Positions 24,266 through 37,100 of a stretch of 64,000 nt of DNA are shown piece after piece. The position numbers were made by a program, and so were the translations under genes. The number at the start of each line of letters is the position of its first letter. Within the stretch, counting starts at the first letter, position 1. The DNA comes from Otis tarda (taxonomy: Eukaryota > Chordata > Aves > Otidiformes > Otididae). The stretch spans positions 76,434,009 through 76,498,008 of the forward strand of contig CM048591.1 in NCBI GenBank assembly GCA_026413225.1. Direction: 5' to 3'. Under the pieces are notes generated by a model that was not told where the DNA came from, ran no database searches, and saw only the letters and a list, made by a program, of their open reading frames with translations.

Positions 24266-27200
24266 GGTCCCCTCCGACAGGTAACTGATTGGATTAAGAG
24301 TCCTGCCTGACAGCGTGTCTGCTCAGCCGCGCGGGCTCATCAACCTCCCCGTCCTGCCTGCTAATAAATCCGGCAGCGGGGACCATTCCGCTTGATGATC
24401 TCTCCTTGGGGAGTTTTTAAGGCTTCGCTCGGCGAAAACTACTTGGAGTCTATTAAAATTGCAGCTCTGCTGTTGTCATGTCGTCCCGGAGAGTCACGGG
24501 AGGTGCCTGTCACCCAGGTGGAGGTAGCTATTACATATTCCAGTGAAAAAATAGCCCCCGCTTTGGGAAGACAGGCATCCCCGCCAGCAAAGGGAATGGA
24601 AGGACCCTGGCTCATCTCCCGGCCTGTCACGTTAAGGGGTGAGCCTGAGGAAAGGGGATGCGACGCCGTATCGCAGGCACTGTGCCATGGCTCTGCCGCT
24701 GGAAATGTGTGCCACGCCTTTGCTGAAAGGGTTAATCAAAAGGGTAATTATCATCCCGGGGGTCGTGGTCACCAGCCCAGCTCTGTGTTCCTGCCCCTCA
24801 GATACAAGCGCTGCCAGCCGGCTTTCCGGGCCGCAGGAGCAGCCGCTCCTGGCCGCTGCGGGCACCGCGTGCATCGCTCAACCACGCCAGCGTCCGCGCG
24901 CTCTGCTCGCAGGACCGGCTCCTGCTCTAACGCATCTGCTTGCAAGCAGCTCGTGAAGGACGTTGCCGTTACACCCGAGCTGATCTGAACACGTTCAAAC
25001 CCTTCCACCAACATTTTGTGTCACCAGAACAAGTCACTTTGCCGGTTTCTAACGCATATCGGATATAGATCTGGTTGTTGGTTGTTGTTACTAAGTACGT
25101 AAAGCTTCAGAGGGAAACAGGCACTGATGGATGGAGAACGCACTGCTTCGCAGCTGAGCACGCAGCAGCCACCTGGCAGCAATCCCAGCAGAAGACGTAG
25201 GTAAAACCTCTGCGTTTTTCCCCTGAGAAGACCTCCACGGCAGCATGTGGTGGCTTATTAGGAGAACTTTTTGAAGAGCCTGGGCAGGACGGGCACGGCA
25301 ACGTCCGTAGCCTGCTCTCCTCTTGTCGGGAGCAGCGGCGGCGCGGGCGCCGAGCACAGCGAGCGGCGGGCGGCTGAGGGGGAGCCGCCACCTCTGCCAC
25401 GCGTTTGCACAGCACGTTGCCCAGGCCACGTGTCCCGCGGCGTGTCGCGGCGAGGGACGACAGCGAACGTCTGTGACAGCAACGCCGTGCGTAGGGCTCG
25501 CGGGCTCCTTTCCCGTTCCCACAGCTGCCTCGAGCTGCGGGTCCACTGCAGACGGCTGCGCCCGGCGCCTCGCTGTCCCTCCGTAACGCCGAGGCTCCAC
25601 CGACGGGACAGGGAACTGTTTCACTGGGGAAGTTGTACTCCGTGTTCTGCTAATCCGGCCTTGCACAGCCTGGGTCCTGAAAGGAACAAAACGTTTCATG
25701 GCAAGGCAGGTTTGCACAATGCATTTCCAAAGCCGGTATTTTGTGGGATGGGGAGAGGAGTGTTCATCTCTTGGTGCTGCTGGGTGCAGGTCCCAGGGGA
25801 AGAGCCTGTCATTGTGCTGGTTTTGCTGAAAATGGACGTTAATTTCTGCAAAAGTTTCACGTTCAAACCCTCTGGCCTCTGCGGCATTTTGACACGTACT
25901 GACCGCAGTCGGGGCAGCAAGGGCAGCGGGGAGGGAAAGGCCTGGGGGAAGGGGTCTGCGGGTGTGTCAGACCCTCTGTCGTGCTGGGAACACCTCGGGG
26001 TGCTCAGTGTCAGAAGGCCGTTCCCAGTCTTCAGTGCCGTGGACGCGCAGGCGGCTCAGCGCTCAGCTCAGAGCAGGAGTGCACGGTTCTGAGATTCCCA
26101 CCTGGCGAGCAGGGAGCGCAGGTGTTTTTTCCCTTGCTGTAACGCTGATCGGGAGCAGACCTAAACCCCTTTTCTTTCCTCGACTACTCTGAAACTTAAA
26201 CTGCGGCTAATTTGGTCCTTTTGGCCCACACGGCTCTGGCACACCGCGGCTCCCTTTCACCCTCTTTCCCTGCAGAGGAGATGCCCCACTGCCCCTCCAC
26301 CACGGCCTCCGGTTTCTCCTGCCGCCGCCTTGCTCGCTCATCCCCAGCTGGAGCAGGGCAACCTCTTCCCCACCCGCTGCCTGCCGAGCCCGCTGGGTTC
26401 TTGCCGCGTTACCCAGCCCGATCTCCGTCACAGGCCGGCAATTCGCCCGCGCGCCCTCCTACGTCAACCCTCCTCTTCACGAGGTCAGCGCCGCGTTTTA
26501 GATTTCAGCTGGCACGGGGGTGACAGCGGTGTGTGTTCAAAACCAAGTTCAGCAAATGTGCGGCAAAAACAAGTTTCCCAAGCGCGCTGCAGGATGCGAG
26601 TGCACTTGTGCGTCCGAACCACCGTCCGCGGTGCGGAATTCACAACCTGTCTCCAAAATCTGCAGAGGTGGGCTTATGGCAGCTCAGGCTGCATGCGAAA
26701 GGGGGCACACGGGAGAAAGTGACAAGACCCCTCCCCAGATATTTGTTATTTAACATAAATATTTATGTTTTGTAAATATATAATGTATGATATTATAGTG
26801 TGAAATATACAAAGGTATATTTATACTGATATTTATATGTTAATATTTTTGTGTGTGTGTTTTCTAACACATAAACAATACACATCCTCTCTGTGTTAAC
26901 ACTATTTTAGTAGTCAATAGCCTATGCTGTTCTTGTTCCATGCTACAAAATTTTCTAATGCACTTCCCGCTGGCTAAAAATCCCTGGAGCCGGCAATGCC
27001 CTCTGTCCGTCCTGCCCGCACGCCGTCCCTCGGTCTGCCTCAGGCGGAGGTAGGTCAGAGCGGCTCTTAGGGCAGCACAGCATCCTCTCGGCAGCCGTGG
27101 AGCAGGTCCAGAGCTGTGCCACGGCCGGGAAGAAGGCTCCCCGGAGCTCAGACCTGGGCTGTGCTCTGTTCGTCCGTGGTGACAAATCCTGCTCCAGCCA

Positions 27201-27395
27201 CAGCTCCGTGACGGGACCGAACCTGGCAGGGAAGGGCGGCTGGGGCACACGGGAGAGATTTTGCTGTTACTGAGAGTTGCTGCCATTGTTCTCCTGAGAT
27301 GCTGACGGGAGAAGAGGTCTTGCAGGAGACGGCAGGGACTTTGGGCAAGTTGCTTTTACAGGGAGCTGCGCTGGGGAATGAAACCTGGGACCGCT
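24266..27395. other. Noncoding; one A/T-rich island
   Basis: CpG-rich at about 25320-25560. An A/T-rich, low-complexity stretch with ATATTTATA-type words lies at 26740-26880. No gene or CR1 was recognised. Confidence 0.45.
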
Positions 27396-27690
27396 GCGAG
27401 CAGCCTCCGTCCACCCGGAGCCAAGCTCTGTCGCCGCTCCCGCGCCACCGCCGTTCCCTGCCTCCCTCCCCATCCACCTCCAGATCGGAGGCAGCAGAGA
27501 CCCTCTCTCCTTCCACCGTCCCCTCCCCGAGGAGCGGGACGCGGGTCCCGCACCGCACAGGGGTCTGGAGCGCCCGAGCTCCGGCCGCCCCGCGGAGCCC
27601 CTGCCCGGTGGTCCGGCACGGACCCTCTGTGCCGGGAAGCTGCCGGCCCCCGGGGAGCCACCTACCGCCTGCAGGTCTGGCGCTTTTATC
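27396..27690. other. CpG-rich block next to a candidate enhancer
   Basis: Dense CG dinucleotides (for example GAGCGGGACGCGGGTCCCGC near 27533) with an abrupt right edge at about 27690. There the sequence turns into the A/T-rich element that follows. No start codon or exon is supported. Confidence 0.5.
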
Positions 27691-27699
27691 ATGCACGCT

Positions 27700-28260
27700 G
27701 AGAGGAGACATAATCAATTCCCCAGTTGGCACTTTGCACTGAATACCCACTTTTTCAGTCTGATAGCAGGACTAAATTAGTTATTTAGCAATGAGACCCT
27801 AATTTAAAGTGAGCAACTGCCCTGACAAGGATCATTGTTCAAGGCCGTCCCCTCTTTGCTTTCAGACGAGAGGCCCACCAATCCCTGGAAGGTGATAAAT
27901 AGACAATTAGAAAATAGATATATTTTGTTAGTTCTACAAAGCTCCCTGGTGCTGTCAGGCTCACAATAAAGGGGGCTCCGGCAAATTGGTGGGCAATGAA
28001 AGCCAGCTGTACGGTCATCACTCCTACAGACACAAAGCCATATGTGGCCATTTACAGGACATCCCTGAGAATAGATGGAGCCAATAAGACCAGGGGGAAC
28101 TAAAAATACTTGACAAAGTTGGCTGCTCTTCATTTAACAAGAATAAAATATCTAATGGAGTGTAATGGAAGCTATCAATCACCCTTGCGCAAAGCACAGC
28201 TTTAATACTCTGCTTTCAACTATTAATGCAAGTTTTTATTCATCTGTAATAAGTCAGAAA
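27700..28260. promoter_or_regulatory. Strong candidate conserved noncoding element (about 560 bp)
   Basis: A long non-repetitive block of even composition in otherwise GC-rich DNA. It is filled with transcription-factor-like words: TATCAATCACC (PBX/HOX type), CAGCTG and CATATG E-boxes, GCCAATAAG, CTATTAATGC, and paired AATTAG/TTATTTAG cores. The density is unlike anything in its flanks. The call rests on composition and motif style; sequence comparison with other vertebrates was not possible. Confidence 0.45.
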
Positions 28261-30155
28261 CGAGTATCTCCTGCGCACAGCACGGTGACGCTGCGCAAGG
28301 GCTGAGAAATGGCGTGGGCCTGGCAGCACCGCCGCAAAGCAAACCCCGACTGAAAAACGGAGGGGAGAAGTCAAACAAAGAGGCTGGAGGTGAGAGCAAC
28401 CAGCTCTCCAAAGATAACGGGAGAGCTGCGAGCCCTGCCTAGGAAACGTTCCATTTAGGCTTGCGAGCCAGCTGCCATTTCTTCTCTTGCTTATCAGGCT
28501 CTTTCTAGGCAAGGAGATAGGAGCAGTCAGGGAAAGTCCTTCAATTATCTGCTTATTAGGGAAAAACATTTGAAGTGCTTCTCCTGGAGGCGAGAATCCG
28601 AAAGCCGCAAGCTCCCGGCACGTCCTCCGTTGTGCCAAGTGGGGCTGTGGCGCAGGGCCCCGCACCGGACCTGCGCAACGTCAGACGGGCGCTGGGCGTG
28701 AGACGGAGCCAGGTCACACCACGGCCCCTGCCTGCAAGGCCGTCGTGGCACTCGCGCGGCGCTGTTAGTGGTTACGGCCGCCTGAAGCAGCTAATTTCTC
28801 GTATAAGCAATCGGCCAACCAAAGGCCAAACTTCACCAAAACAAACCACAAAAATTTTGCCTTGTGTTCCCACTGCTGTAAACCAGGCCTGGTCGCTCCG
28901 AGTCTGTTTTGTGTGCGAGAGGCAGGCAGACAACGCTGCTACGACATGCAGGATCGGGTATTTATTAACCGCGGAGCCAGGACACCCTCACCAGATAAAA
29001 CCACGCAGCAGCAAGCCGCAAAGCGCTGGCGGCACACAGCAGCGCTGGGACTCCCAGCCCCGTGAAGTCGGGGTCTTTGCCCGCGTTTAAAGCTGGCATA
29101 TGCTTCAAGGTAACCGCCTGCTCTCTCTCGACTATTTTTAGCTGCTCTCACCGGACAAGAATCATAATTTATTTTGCAGAACACCAAGTGTCACATCCTA
29201 TGAGTACTTTGTTGTACGAAATGCAATATAGGAGCTGGAGAAAAGTGACCTTCCATAATGGAAGTGTCCTATACAACTAATAGAAAATGATAACCAATAG
29301 CTTTTACCGGATAATTATATCCCTCTTCTGGAAGAGTTCTAAAAAAGCCAAGGACACCTCTCTCCATAACATTGTGCACCTTGGGCTTGTTTGGCGTGGG
29401 CTTTTTCTTCACTCTTTCGCTTCCTTTGGAACCAAATGGGTTTGATCTCTGGCCATGGGTAAGAAATTCCCGCTGATGTTGTCAGGGATGCAAGGATTAA
29501 CCCTTTTACCCTGGCCAACCAGCTCATCCTTCTGCGCTCACCCAAGCTTACAAGGTCTGTGTCGCCTTCCAAATCCAGCTTAACTGATCTTAAATCTATT
29601 AACGTTTTATTTTTGTGGGGATTGGTGACTGGGTAACAAGTATGGAATTCTGTGTATATGTCTGCAGCCGTGTATAACGCTGACAATTCCTCCTCTGCTG
29701 CTGTAGGGTGCCATCCTGAACCAAAGTCGCTTTTGTGAATTATTTTTGGTCTCTGTTTGAAAGATTTTAGCAGCTGCCTGTGGTAATGATATTGAAGTGC
29801 ACTCCTCCTGCTGCACGGTTATCCGTGTCAGAGCAGACCACTAATTTACTCACCGGCAACGTACCAAACACTTTTAGGGGAAAAAAGCTCTGTTTCGTGC
29901 ACATCCACTGTTCAGTCCCACTGCATTTCACTGAAATAGCAAACATGCCTTCATCTTGTAACGGAATGAGGACAGAAAACGTGGTCATGGCATCGTGGCA
30001 GAAACAGGGGCTCTTGCTTCGACAAGCTTAACTGGGGGATAGACACAAATTCCCATCCGGACCTCACAGAAAATGTTCGAACAGCTTCCAAATAAGGGCC
30101 AGAATAATAAAAGATAACACATGTCAACAGTTCTCCTTTTTTTTCCCAGCACAAA
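28261..30155. other. Noncoding; nothing recognised
   Basis: GC-rich at 28570-28780, A/T-rich at 29090-29350. A minus-strand frame at 29339-29686 resembles no family I know. Confidence 0.45.
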
Positions 30156-30157
30156 TT

Positions 30158-30449
30158 TAGATTTAGATTAGATATTAGGAAAAATTTTTTTACACTGACA
30201 GTGGTGGAACAGTGGCACAGGTTGCCCAGAGCGGTGGTGGATGCCCCATCCCTGGAAACACTTAAGACGTAGATCCCCCATCCCTGTTAGGTGCTCCATC
30301 CCTGGAAACGTTCCAGGCCAGGTTGGCCGGGGCTCTGAGCAACCTGATCTGGTTGGAGATGTCCCTGCTCCTGCCAGGGGGTTGGACTGGGTGGGCGTTA
30401 ACGGTCCCTGCCCACCCAAACCATCCTGTGATTCTATGATTCTATGAAA
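30158..30449 (+). mobile_element. CR1 3' end with an internal duplication
   Basis: Starts with AGATTTAGATTAGATATTAGG and ends with two ATTCTATG tail units. The segment CCATCCCTGGAAAC appears twice, with a partial third copy between, adding about 50 bases relative to the other copies in the window. Low divergence otherwise. Confidence 0.93.
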
Positions 30450-30547
30450 TGCGTGTCTGCCCAGAAACACAAGACATGGAGCGGCTCTTGGTTTCTGTTC
30501 CAGATTTTCAGGTTTTTCATGATACTTGGTCACCCTTTGTTTAGGTG

Positions 30548-30562
30548 GAAAAAAAAAAAAAA
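30548..30562 (+). repeat. A-rich homopolymer
   Basis: Run of about 15 A residues after GGTGG, between two CR1 pieces. Confidence 0.6.
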
Positions 30563-30764
30563 AGCCATTGTTTTCACAGAGCTACCAAGTATCGTACACA
30601 CGCACTTTCTGCCGGCAGTCTCAGTTACCCACAAGCTGCCCCGTTCCTGCCTGAACCAAGGTTTTTCCCTTGCCTTAGGAATTCCAGTCATACTATGGCC
30701 TTTCTTGCAGAAAAAGGTAAAAGATTCCCTAACTTGCTCTTTCTGTGAAAATCTAGGGCAGGAT

Positions 30765-31475
30765 CTCAGGATGCTACAGGTTGGAGGTGACCCCTGGAGA
30801 TCGCCCAGTCCAACCTCCCAGCTCAAGCACAATTGCCTAGTGGTGGTGACAAGTTGGGTTTGGACGTCTCTGAGGACGGTGACTCCACAGCCTTCCAGGG
30901 CTGCTGCTCGGACACCGTCACAATGAAATAGTGTTCACTGATGTTTGGAGGAACCTCCTGTGTTTCCATGTGTGCTCATTGCCTCTCGTCCTGTCACTGG
31001 GCACCACTGGAGAGACCCTGTCCCCTCATCTTCATTCCTCCCATCACATATTTACACACCTTGATAAGATCGCCCCGGAGCCTTCTTTTCTCCAGGCTGA
31101 GCAGTCCCAGCTCTCTCAGCCTGTCCTTGCAGGGGAGATGCTCCAGTCCGTTCATCACCTCTGAGAGGCCCACCACTGGACACAACTCTCCAGGTGTGTA
31201 TCACCAGCACTGAGAGAGGAAGGCTCACCACCCTTGACCCTCTGGAGACACTCCACTCAGGATGCTGTTGGCCTTCTTTGCTGGATCATGGTCCAGTTGA
31301 CATCCACCAAGACCCCCAGGGCTACTTCTGCCATCTGCTTTCCTGCTGGGTGGTCCTCAGCACATCCTGGTGCTGGGGTTGTTCCTCCCAAGGGGCAGCT
31401 CTTGGCATTTCCCTTTGTTGAACTTCATAAGGTTGTCTTCACCCATTTGTCCAGCTTCTTGGCATCTAGAGAGAG
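30765..31475 (-). mobile_element. CR1 LINE 3' region, minus strand
   Basis: On the plus strand this reads as the reverse complement of the CR1 3' region: GGTTGGAGGTGACCCCTGGA, TGCTCATTGCCTCTCGTCCT, CCAGGCTGAGCAGTCCCAGC, and near its end GTTGAACTTCATAAGGTTG. That last part corresponds to the ORF2 C-terminal region. It is 5' truncated and decayed. Confidence 0.9.
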
Positions 31476-32990
31476 TCAAAAATAATCTCTCGAGGAGGAT
31501 TTAGCTGGAACTTGCGTTTGTAGCAGCCAGCTCACAGAGATGGTCGTACCTGGGGTGCCACACTGTGAGAATGGCACAAGAAGTGTCAATGTGCACACTC
31601 AAAAAACCGGGCGCTGAGCAGGTTCCTCTGTGTGGTCCTGTACGGAGAGGACACAGCCAAGGCCTTCTCCATCACTTGGCTGCGTTGTGATAACCCCTCC
31701 ATGTACCTGTGCTCTGTCCTCCGTCACTGGAGGCGGACGAGCCTGCCCAGCTCCACGGGAAGGATTTGGGCAGGGACAGGAGGTGCTGGTGCCATCGTCT
31801 GCGTGGGGACCCAAGGCTGCGGGCGTTGGGAAGTGTCCAAGTGTCCTGCTGACCTCTTCCGGCATGTGTGTGCTACCCGCAGGGTGTGGAACAGGCGGCT
31901 TCAGCATTTTTCTACCCTTTACACCGAGAGGAGTCCCAGATCTTCGTGTTTCCCAATAAACGACATGTGTGGAGAAGTGGCCTCTCCCAAATGGAACTTC
32001 TTTGGGTTCTTCATCCACAGACCTGTGCTCAAACCCTCTCTGCTTTGCACGCTTCAGAGCTAAAGCCTGGGACAGCTCCTGGTGCCAGGAAACGCTAAGG
32101 CGGCTGGTCCTTCAGGAGGGATCCAGGGAAGCCCATCGCAGGCCCTAGGGAATATCAAAGACGCAGAGCTGCAGCATCAGGGGAGAGAGTCCCCTCTGAG
32201 GGGGAACGCTGAGATGGAAGGTGAAAGGAGTTCTATCCCGAGATATAATACAGACAGGAGAAAAGCTCTGAAGGGAATCTTGGGCACATGCAGTCCTGCT
32301 CACAGGAGAGGCCAGTGTCAGGGCCCCGAGGGCACGAGCAGCCCCAAGCAGCCTCCTGAAGCCCCAAACCCTGCCCGCGGCCCAGGACCAGACCTCAGCC
32401 CCCTGGGGCCATCTGCACGTGCCCCATCGAGGCCATGGGATGCCGCTGCCTGGTGCTGCACCCTCAGTCCTGGGAGAAATCACAAGCCACGGGCTGCTGG
32501 AAGAAAAGAGCTGGTGGTGACAGACGTGCTTTTGGGAGAACCATGGCCAGCAGAGTGGTGGAGATGTCAGAGGAGCAGGAGATGCACGTGGTCATTCCTT
32601 GTCACCTCGCCCACTGCGGAGGTCCGCAGGTGGCCAGGAGCAGCTCCAGCCTCGAGCTCGCCCAGATCCTGCTCAGCAGGGACAAGGCCACGGTGGAGGA
32701 CGGGCATCTCACACCTCCGAGGCAGCGTAGTCTGACGAGCCAGGAAGGGACGGAGGGCGCAGAGAGGCTGATTTTCCCTTGTGGAAAGTGCAAAACCCTG
32801 TGGAAAATGTAAATCTGTCATAACTTCAAGTGCAGCAACATCTTAGTTGGCTCCTTGCAGCAGCGGGTCCAACACTGAGACTGGAGAAGCCGCGTCCGAC
32901 GCAACATTCAGAGAGCTGGCTGCAGAAAACACCACGTCCTGCTTGGCGTCCTTCGGGGAGAGGTTTGGCGCGCTGCTGTTAAACCAGTTC
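31476..32990. other. Noncoding; nothing firmly recognised
   Basis: Unique-looking sequence with several long but family-less open frames (for example 32082-32735). An AATAAA lies on the plus strand at 31955-31960. A retroviral LTR was considered but no paired ends were found. Confidence 0.4.
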
Positions 32991-33485
32991 CACTAATTAT
33001 TTACAAGGCGCATCGTTACAGATCCACCCTGTGATTAAATTAACATAAAACGTATTCACACGCGAAAATCTCCAAACAGGATGTATTTGCAAGGGATTTT
33101 TTTGTTTTGTTTACATTTGATAGGACGTAATGAGGCCATCTTGGTGCTAATTGTGTCTCGGCCAGAGACAGAGCACAGCCTACCATTGTTGAGTGAAATT
33201 GCCCAGAAAAGTAATTGCTTTTCAGGATGAGCTTGTGCTCATTTATATGATTATGATTTGTTGATTAACCTTTTTTTCCTTCTTTCTGTTCTGTGCATAG
33301 TAAGCAGGATCTTCTCCTTTCGTAACTTTATCATTTTAATAAACCTTGGCATGCCAGCAGCAGCCCGGAGATCATCGTGACCTGCCGATGACCACCTGAG
33401 CCCTACTTAATCAATTTAATTAATTTACCTTACACAATCCTAGATATCAAGTTTAATCAATTCCATTTGATACACCAAAAACTCA
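32991..33485. promoter_or_regulatory. Strong candidate conserved noncoding element
   Basis: A/T-rich, non-repetitive block with a YY1-like GGCCATCTTGG (33136), GTTGATTAACC (HNF1-like half), CAATTTAATTAATTTACC, and repeated TTAATCAATT cores at 33409-33465. Its texture differs sharply from the GC-rich left flank. Confidence 0.42.
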
Positions 33486-33955
33486 CTGGCCAGTCTCGTT
33501 GCACTTCGTGTGGGGGTTGTAAAAGCTCTTGAGTTTGTCTTTTTAAGAAAAAAATAGCTTTTTCTGTAAGAGTATTGCAAAGTGAAACCATACACATGAA
33601 ACGTGGTCAGAAAAACTCCTCCCAGCAAAGGAAGAAAACAAGAACAGCCGCGCAGGTCCATTCAGCGCACCTGGCTGTGACGAGTGTGAGATGTCCAAGG
33701 AAGAGTATAACAAGGTGGAATCTCGTTGGCTGTCTAACTATTGCAATTTTATCTGAATATTGTCCCACTAAGTAATGATTTACAGCTCATGAGTTTCAGC
33801 CACCTCATTTTCAGTGAGATGTCCAACTCAGGAGCACGAGAGGGATGAGGATACCCCACCGATCTTCTAATCTGTTAATGGGTTGCAGAAAAATCATAGC
33901 AAAAAAAGAAAAAAAAAGAAAGGAAGAAATGATGACCATGCAGTTTAAAATATGG
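33486..33955. other. Noncoding; nothing recognised
   Basis: A/T-leaning sequence ending in an A-rich purine stretch (33898-33930) just before a CR1 copy. Confidence 0.45.
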
Positions 33956-33957
33956 TC

Positions 33958-34141
33958 TAGGAAGGTTGCCCAGAGAGGTGGTGGATGCCCCATCCCTGGA
34001 AACATTCCAGGCCAGGCTGGCCGGGGCTCTGAGCAACCTGATCTGGTTGGAGATGTCCCTGCTCCTGGCAGGGGGGTGGCACTGGGTGGGCTTTAATGGT
34101 CGCTTCCCCCCCAAACCATCCTGTGATTCTATGATTCTATA
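33958..34141 (+). mobile_element. CR1 3' end, plus strand
   Basis: GGTTGCCCAGAGAGGTGGTG to a CCATCCTGTGATTCTATGAT tail, nearly identical in its core to the copies at 11084 and 20770, indicating the same subfamily. Confidence 0.94.
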
Positions 34142-34144
34142 AGT

Positions 34145-37100
34145 CAAGACAGGCACTTCGCTTTGGGTTGAACAGAACATCTCCCCTGACCCTGAAAACA
34201 AAGTAAAGAAGAATCAAGTTCTGCTTCCACCCAGAACGGTCTGTGGTGGCTCCTGGGCAGCTTTTCATGGGGAAGGGAGACTGCAGACCAAGCGCTGAGA
34301 TCATCTGCGCGGAGCTCTCCTGCCCCGGGGAGGACGGGTTGGTCCGCAGGAGGGCACGGGCACAACCCTGCCAAGGAGCAAGTGCTGGCACCGGAGGAGC
34401 CCGGTGACCTGCAGACCTGCTCACTGCTGCCGCGTCGCTCGGTCACCCCGCATCCCACCGGAGCCTGGGCAACCCACGCGCAGGCTTTCTCCGCTGCCGC
34501 CCCTGCCATGCCCAGGCTCAGCAGGGCCGGGTGCGAGCGCAGGGTGCAGAGCCGCCTGCCTGAGCCCCGTCCTCACGCGAGCTCTTGGCAGCTCCGCATC
34601 GGCACGTCCGGGTGGCCCGGGCTCACCGCGTTGCAGGCCAAGGATTCCGGGTCTGTGGATAGTGGAATTACCGGCTCTGCATCTCGAGTGCATTTGCTGT
34701 TCCTTTCCCCCATCTCCCAGTTCACACATCCAGAGTCCTAACCTCCCACCTTTCCTAAACCCCCCAAGCGAGGGGGAAGCCCCGCTAAAACCCCCTCTTT
34801 GCCAGGAGCTCCCATAAGGGGACGGGACGCGCATCCCCTCTGCTGCCCCCGGGTCCAGCATCCCGCACGGACCGTGTGCCCCGCGGCACGCGCTGCTGCC
34901 CCTCAAGGGATCTGCGTCCGAGGCTGCTCATCTGACTCCCGCGTCGCAGTGGGTCAGGACCGCTGGCACCCCATCAGGCTCCCTCTTAGTTCAGCTTTCC
35001 TTTCCACACGTACCCGGCAATCACTCGTCACTGGGTTTTTCCCCCAAAAGCGAGTTCATCTGCGCAGTGCCACTCTGGTTCGCTTTACTTTTTCGTTACG
35101 CAGGTGTGCACCAAACAGGATTTTACGTAAGCAGCCCAGATCCTAACGTCAAACCTCTTTTCTATCCCACCAGTTAAACAAAACTGGAAATCTATTACTA
35201 CACAATTAAAAATGGATGAGTTTCTAGCTGCTGAGCTTTTAATTAAAAGAAAACCTGTATTACGCTGAACATCTGCGTCAGGAGGCTGAGAGGTGTCACT
35301 GCGCAGTGATGCTGAGAGAGTCGGGAAGGTCTGACTGCAGATCTCCACGTTTCACAACGAAGATGCTGCTGGCAACAGCAGGAAGCCACTTTCCCGTTCC
35401 CCACTCAGGAGCTTTGCTTTATCTTGGCCAAACCTCCCCCGGCTAGCGCCCAAGGCCCGCACATCCGGCGACTCAGCTACGTTTTCCCAGCCAGGCTGTG
35501 CAGCTGAAATCCTGAAAGTGACCGCGCGATCCGGGCTGAATGTTTTCCACTGCTTCCTCCTTTCCCCGATAGCTAAAGGTTTTCAAGAAAACCAATTTTG
35601 ATGAGGAATTTCAAATTGCAAATGAAAACTTAATTTTCACAATTGCTAGCTCTGTTTTGCGAGGCAAATCTCGGTCACTTCTCACTCTGAGAAAAGGTAT
35701 ATCTTTTTTTTCTCTGCAGGGGCATCTTTACACAGTCCTGCCAGTTTCTCTGCTTGCTTCTCTTCCTCGAGCTCGTGAAACTCCTCAGAACCTTCCTGGT
35801 GCTTGCCGAGCCCCGCGAGCTGTGTGCCCTGCGCTGACTGGCAGTCAGACGATGCTGCGAATCCTGACACGGAGCATCCTCCCTCTGGCCAGACCTCTGC
35901 AGGGAGACCCAGCCGGCACACTCTGGGAAAAGGCCTGACACGCCTTGAGGGACATCCCAGTCCTGGAGGTCCCAAAGCTGCTGCTGTACCTCAGCCGGCC
36001 GCTTCCACTGGCATTCATCTGCCACACGTACAAGCAAGCGGCATCCTGCCCTGGGGTAGGAAATGGTGTCCATTGTTGACCTGATGTGCACATGGTTGTG
36101 AGCATGGTGGCACACACCACAAAATAAAGCCTGGCATCAGCAGTGTGACATGGGAATTGTCTCCGGTAGGGGATCTTAGGCCATTGGGTTTTCTTTTTAC
36201 AGCTTCTTATGATTCATATGGTTCTTCCATGGGATTGCGATGTCTTCAGATGATCTGAAGGTTCAACTTCACCTTGCTGTTGAAGCCAGTAGTCTATCTG
36301 AAACAGCAATTTATCTTCCTACCAGCAGATAGAACTGACATTTTTTTTTTGTCCTAGAAAGGATGCTCATTATCTCACTTTGCTTATGATGTCTTTAGGA
36401 AAGGTGGAAATTACTTCAGAAGGCTCAAGCCTGGACCAGAGGCATGGGCAAGGGTGAAGGGGAGCCTGGGAAACTGAAATCTGAAAGGTGGGCAAACTGG
36501 TGCCACAGGGGTAACGAGCAGAGCAGGAAGGGAGGCCAGCAGCGCGCTGCACGGGAGGCTTCGGGCGGGAGGCGAAGGAGCTCAGAGCTGCCACGGACTG
36601 AGACGGTCAAAGACTTCTGGAAGAAAGGGAGAGCTGGTGGAGCAGGCGGGGAGGAGGAGGAGGAAGGCCATACAGGTGAGAAGGGTCTCAAGGCTGCAGG
36701 GCAGGACGCGTTTGAAGGAAAACTTGCTACGGGTGAAAGAAGAGTGCTAGGAGTGGAGAAAGGCAGACCGCAGGCTCTCCAGGGCTGTGATCAATGAGGA
36801 TAACTCGAACCCCAAGAGATACTGCTGAGGACAGGGCTTGCAGGTTTGTCTGTCTCACATGGACTTGGAAAGCCGCAGTAACCCCATGTGAAGCGGGGCG
36901 GACAGCTTCTCCTGGGGGTCTTGGGCTGGGATGGGTACTGTCTCCCAGGAGGCAGGAGCTGCCCCTGGGTCCTTTCCCCCAAATGGAATCGGTGCGTGGG
37001 CGATGCAAGAGAAGAAATACTCGATTGCCTTTCAGGGGGTTGTCGGGTAGAGGTTTGTTTTACGTCGTGACGACCCCAGGCAGTAGGAAGGGCTGAAGAA

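Noticed and set aside
29339-29816. Minus-strand open frames (115 and 69 residues) first considered as an endogenous retrovirus or pol relic
   Set aside because: No catalytic motif such as YxDD or DTG, no LTR pair and no recognisable domain; chance frames are sufficient.
31870-32000. Possible LTR, because of an AATAAA followed by GTGTGG
   Set aside because: No matching second LTR, no target-site duplication and no primer-binding site found.
36444-36797. Lys/Glu/Gly-rich open frame of 117 residues
   Set aside because: Purine-rich noncoding DNA yields such frames; no domain, no splice partner.
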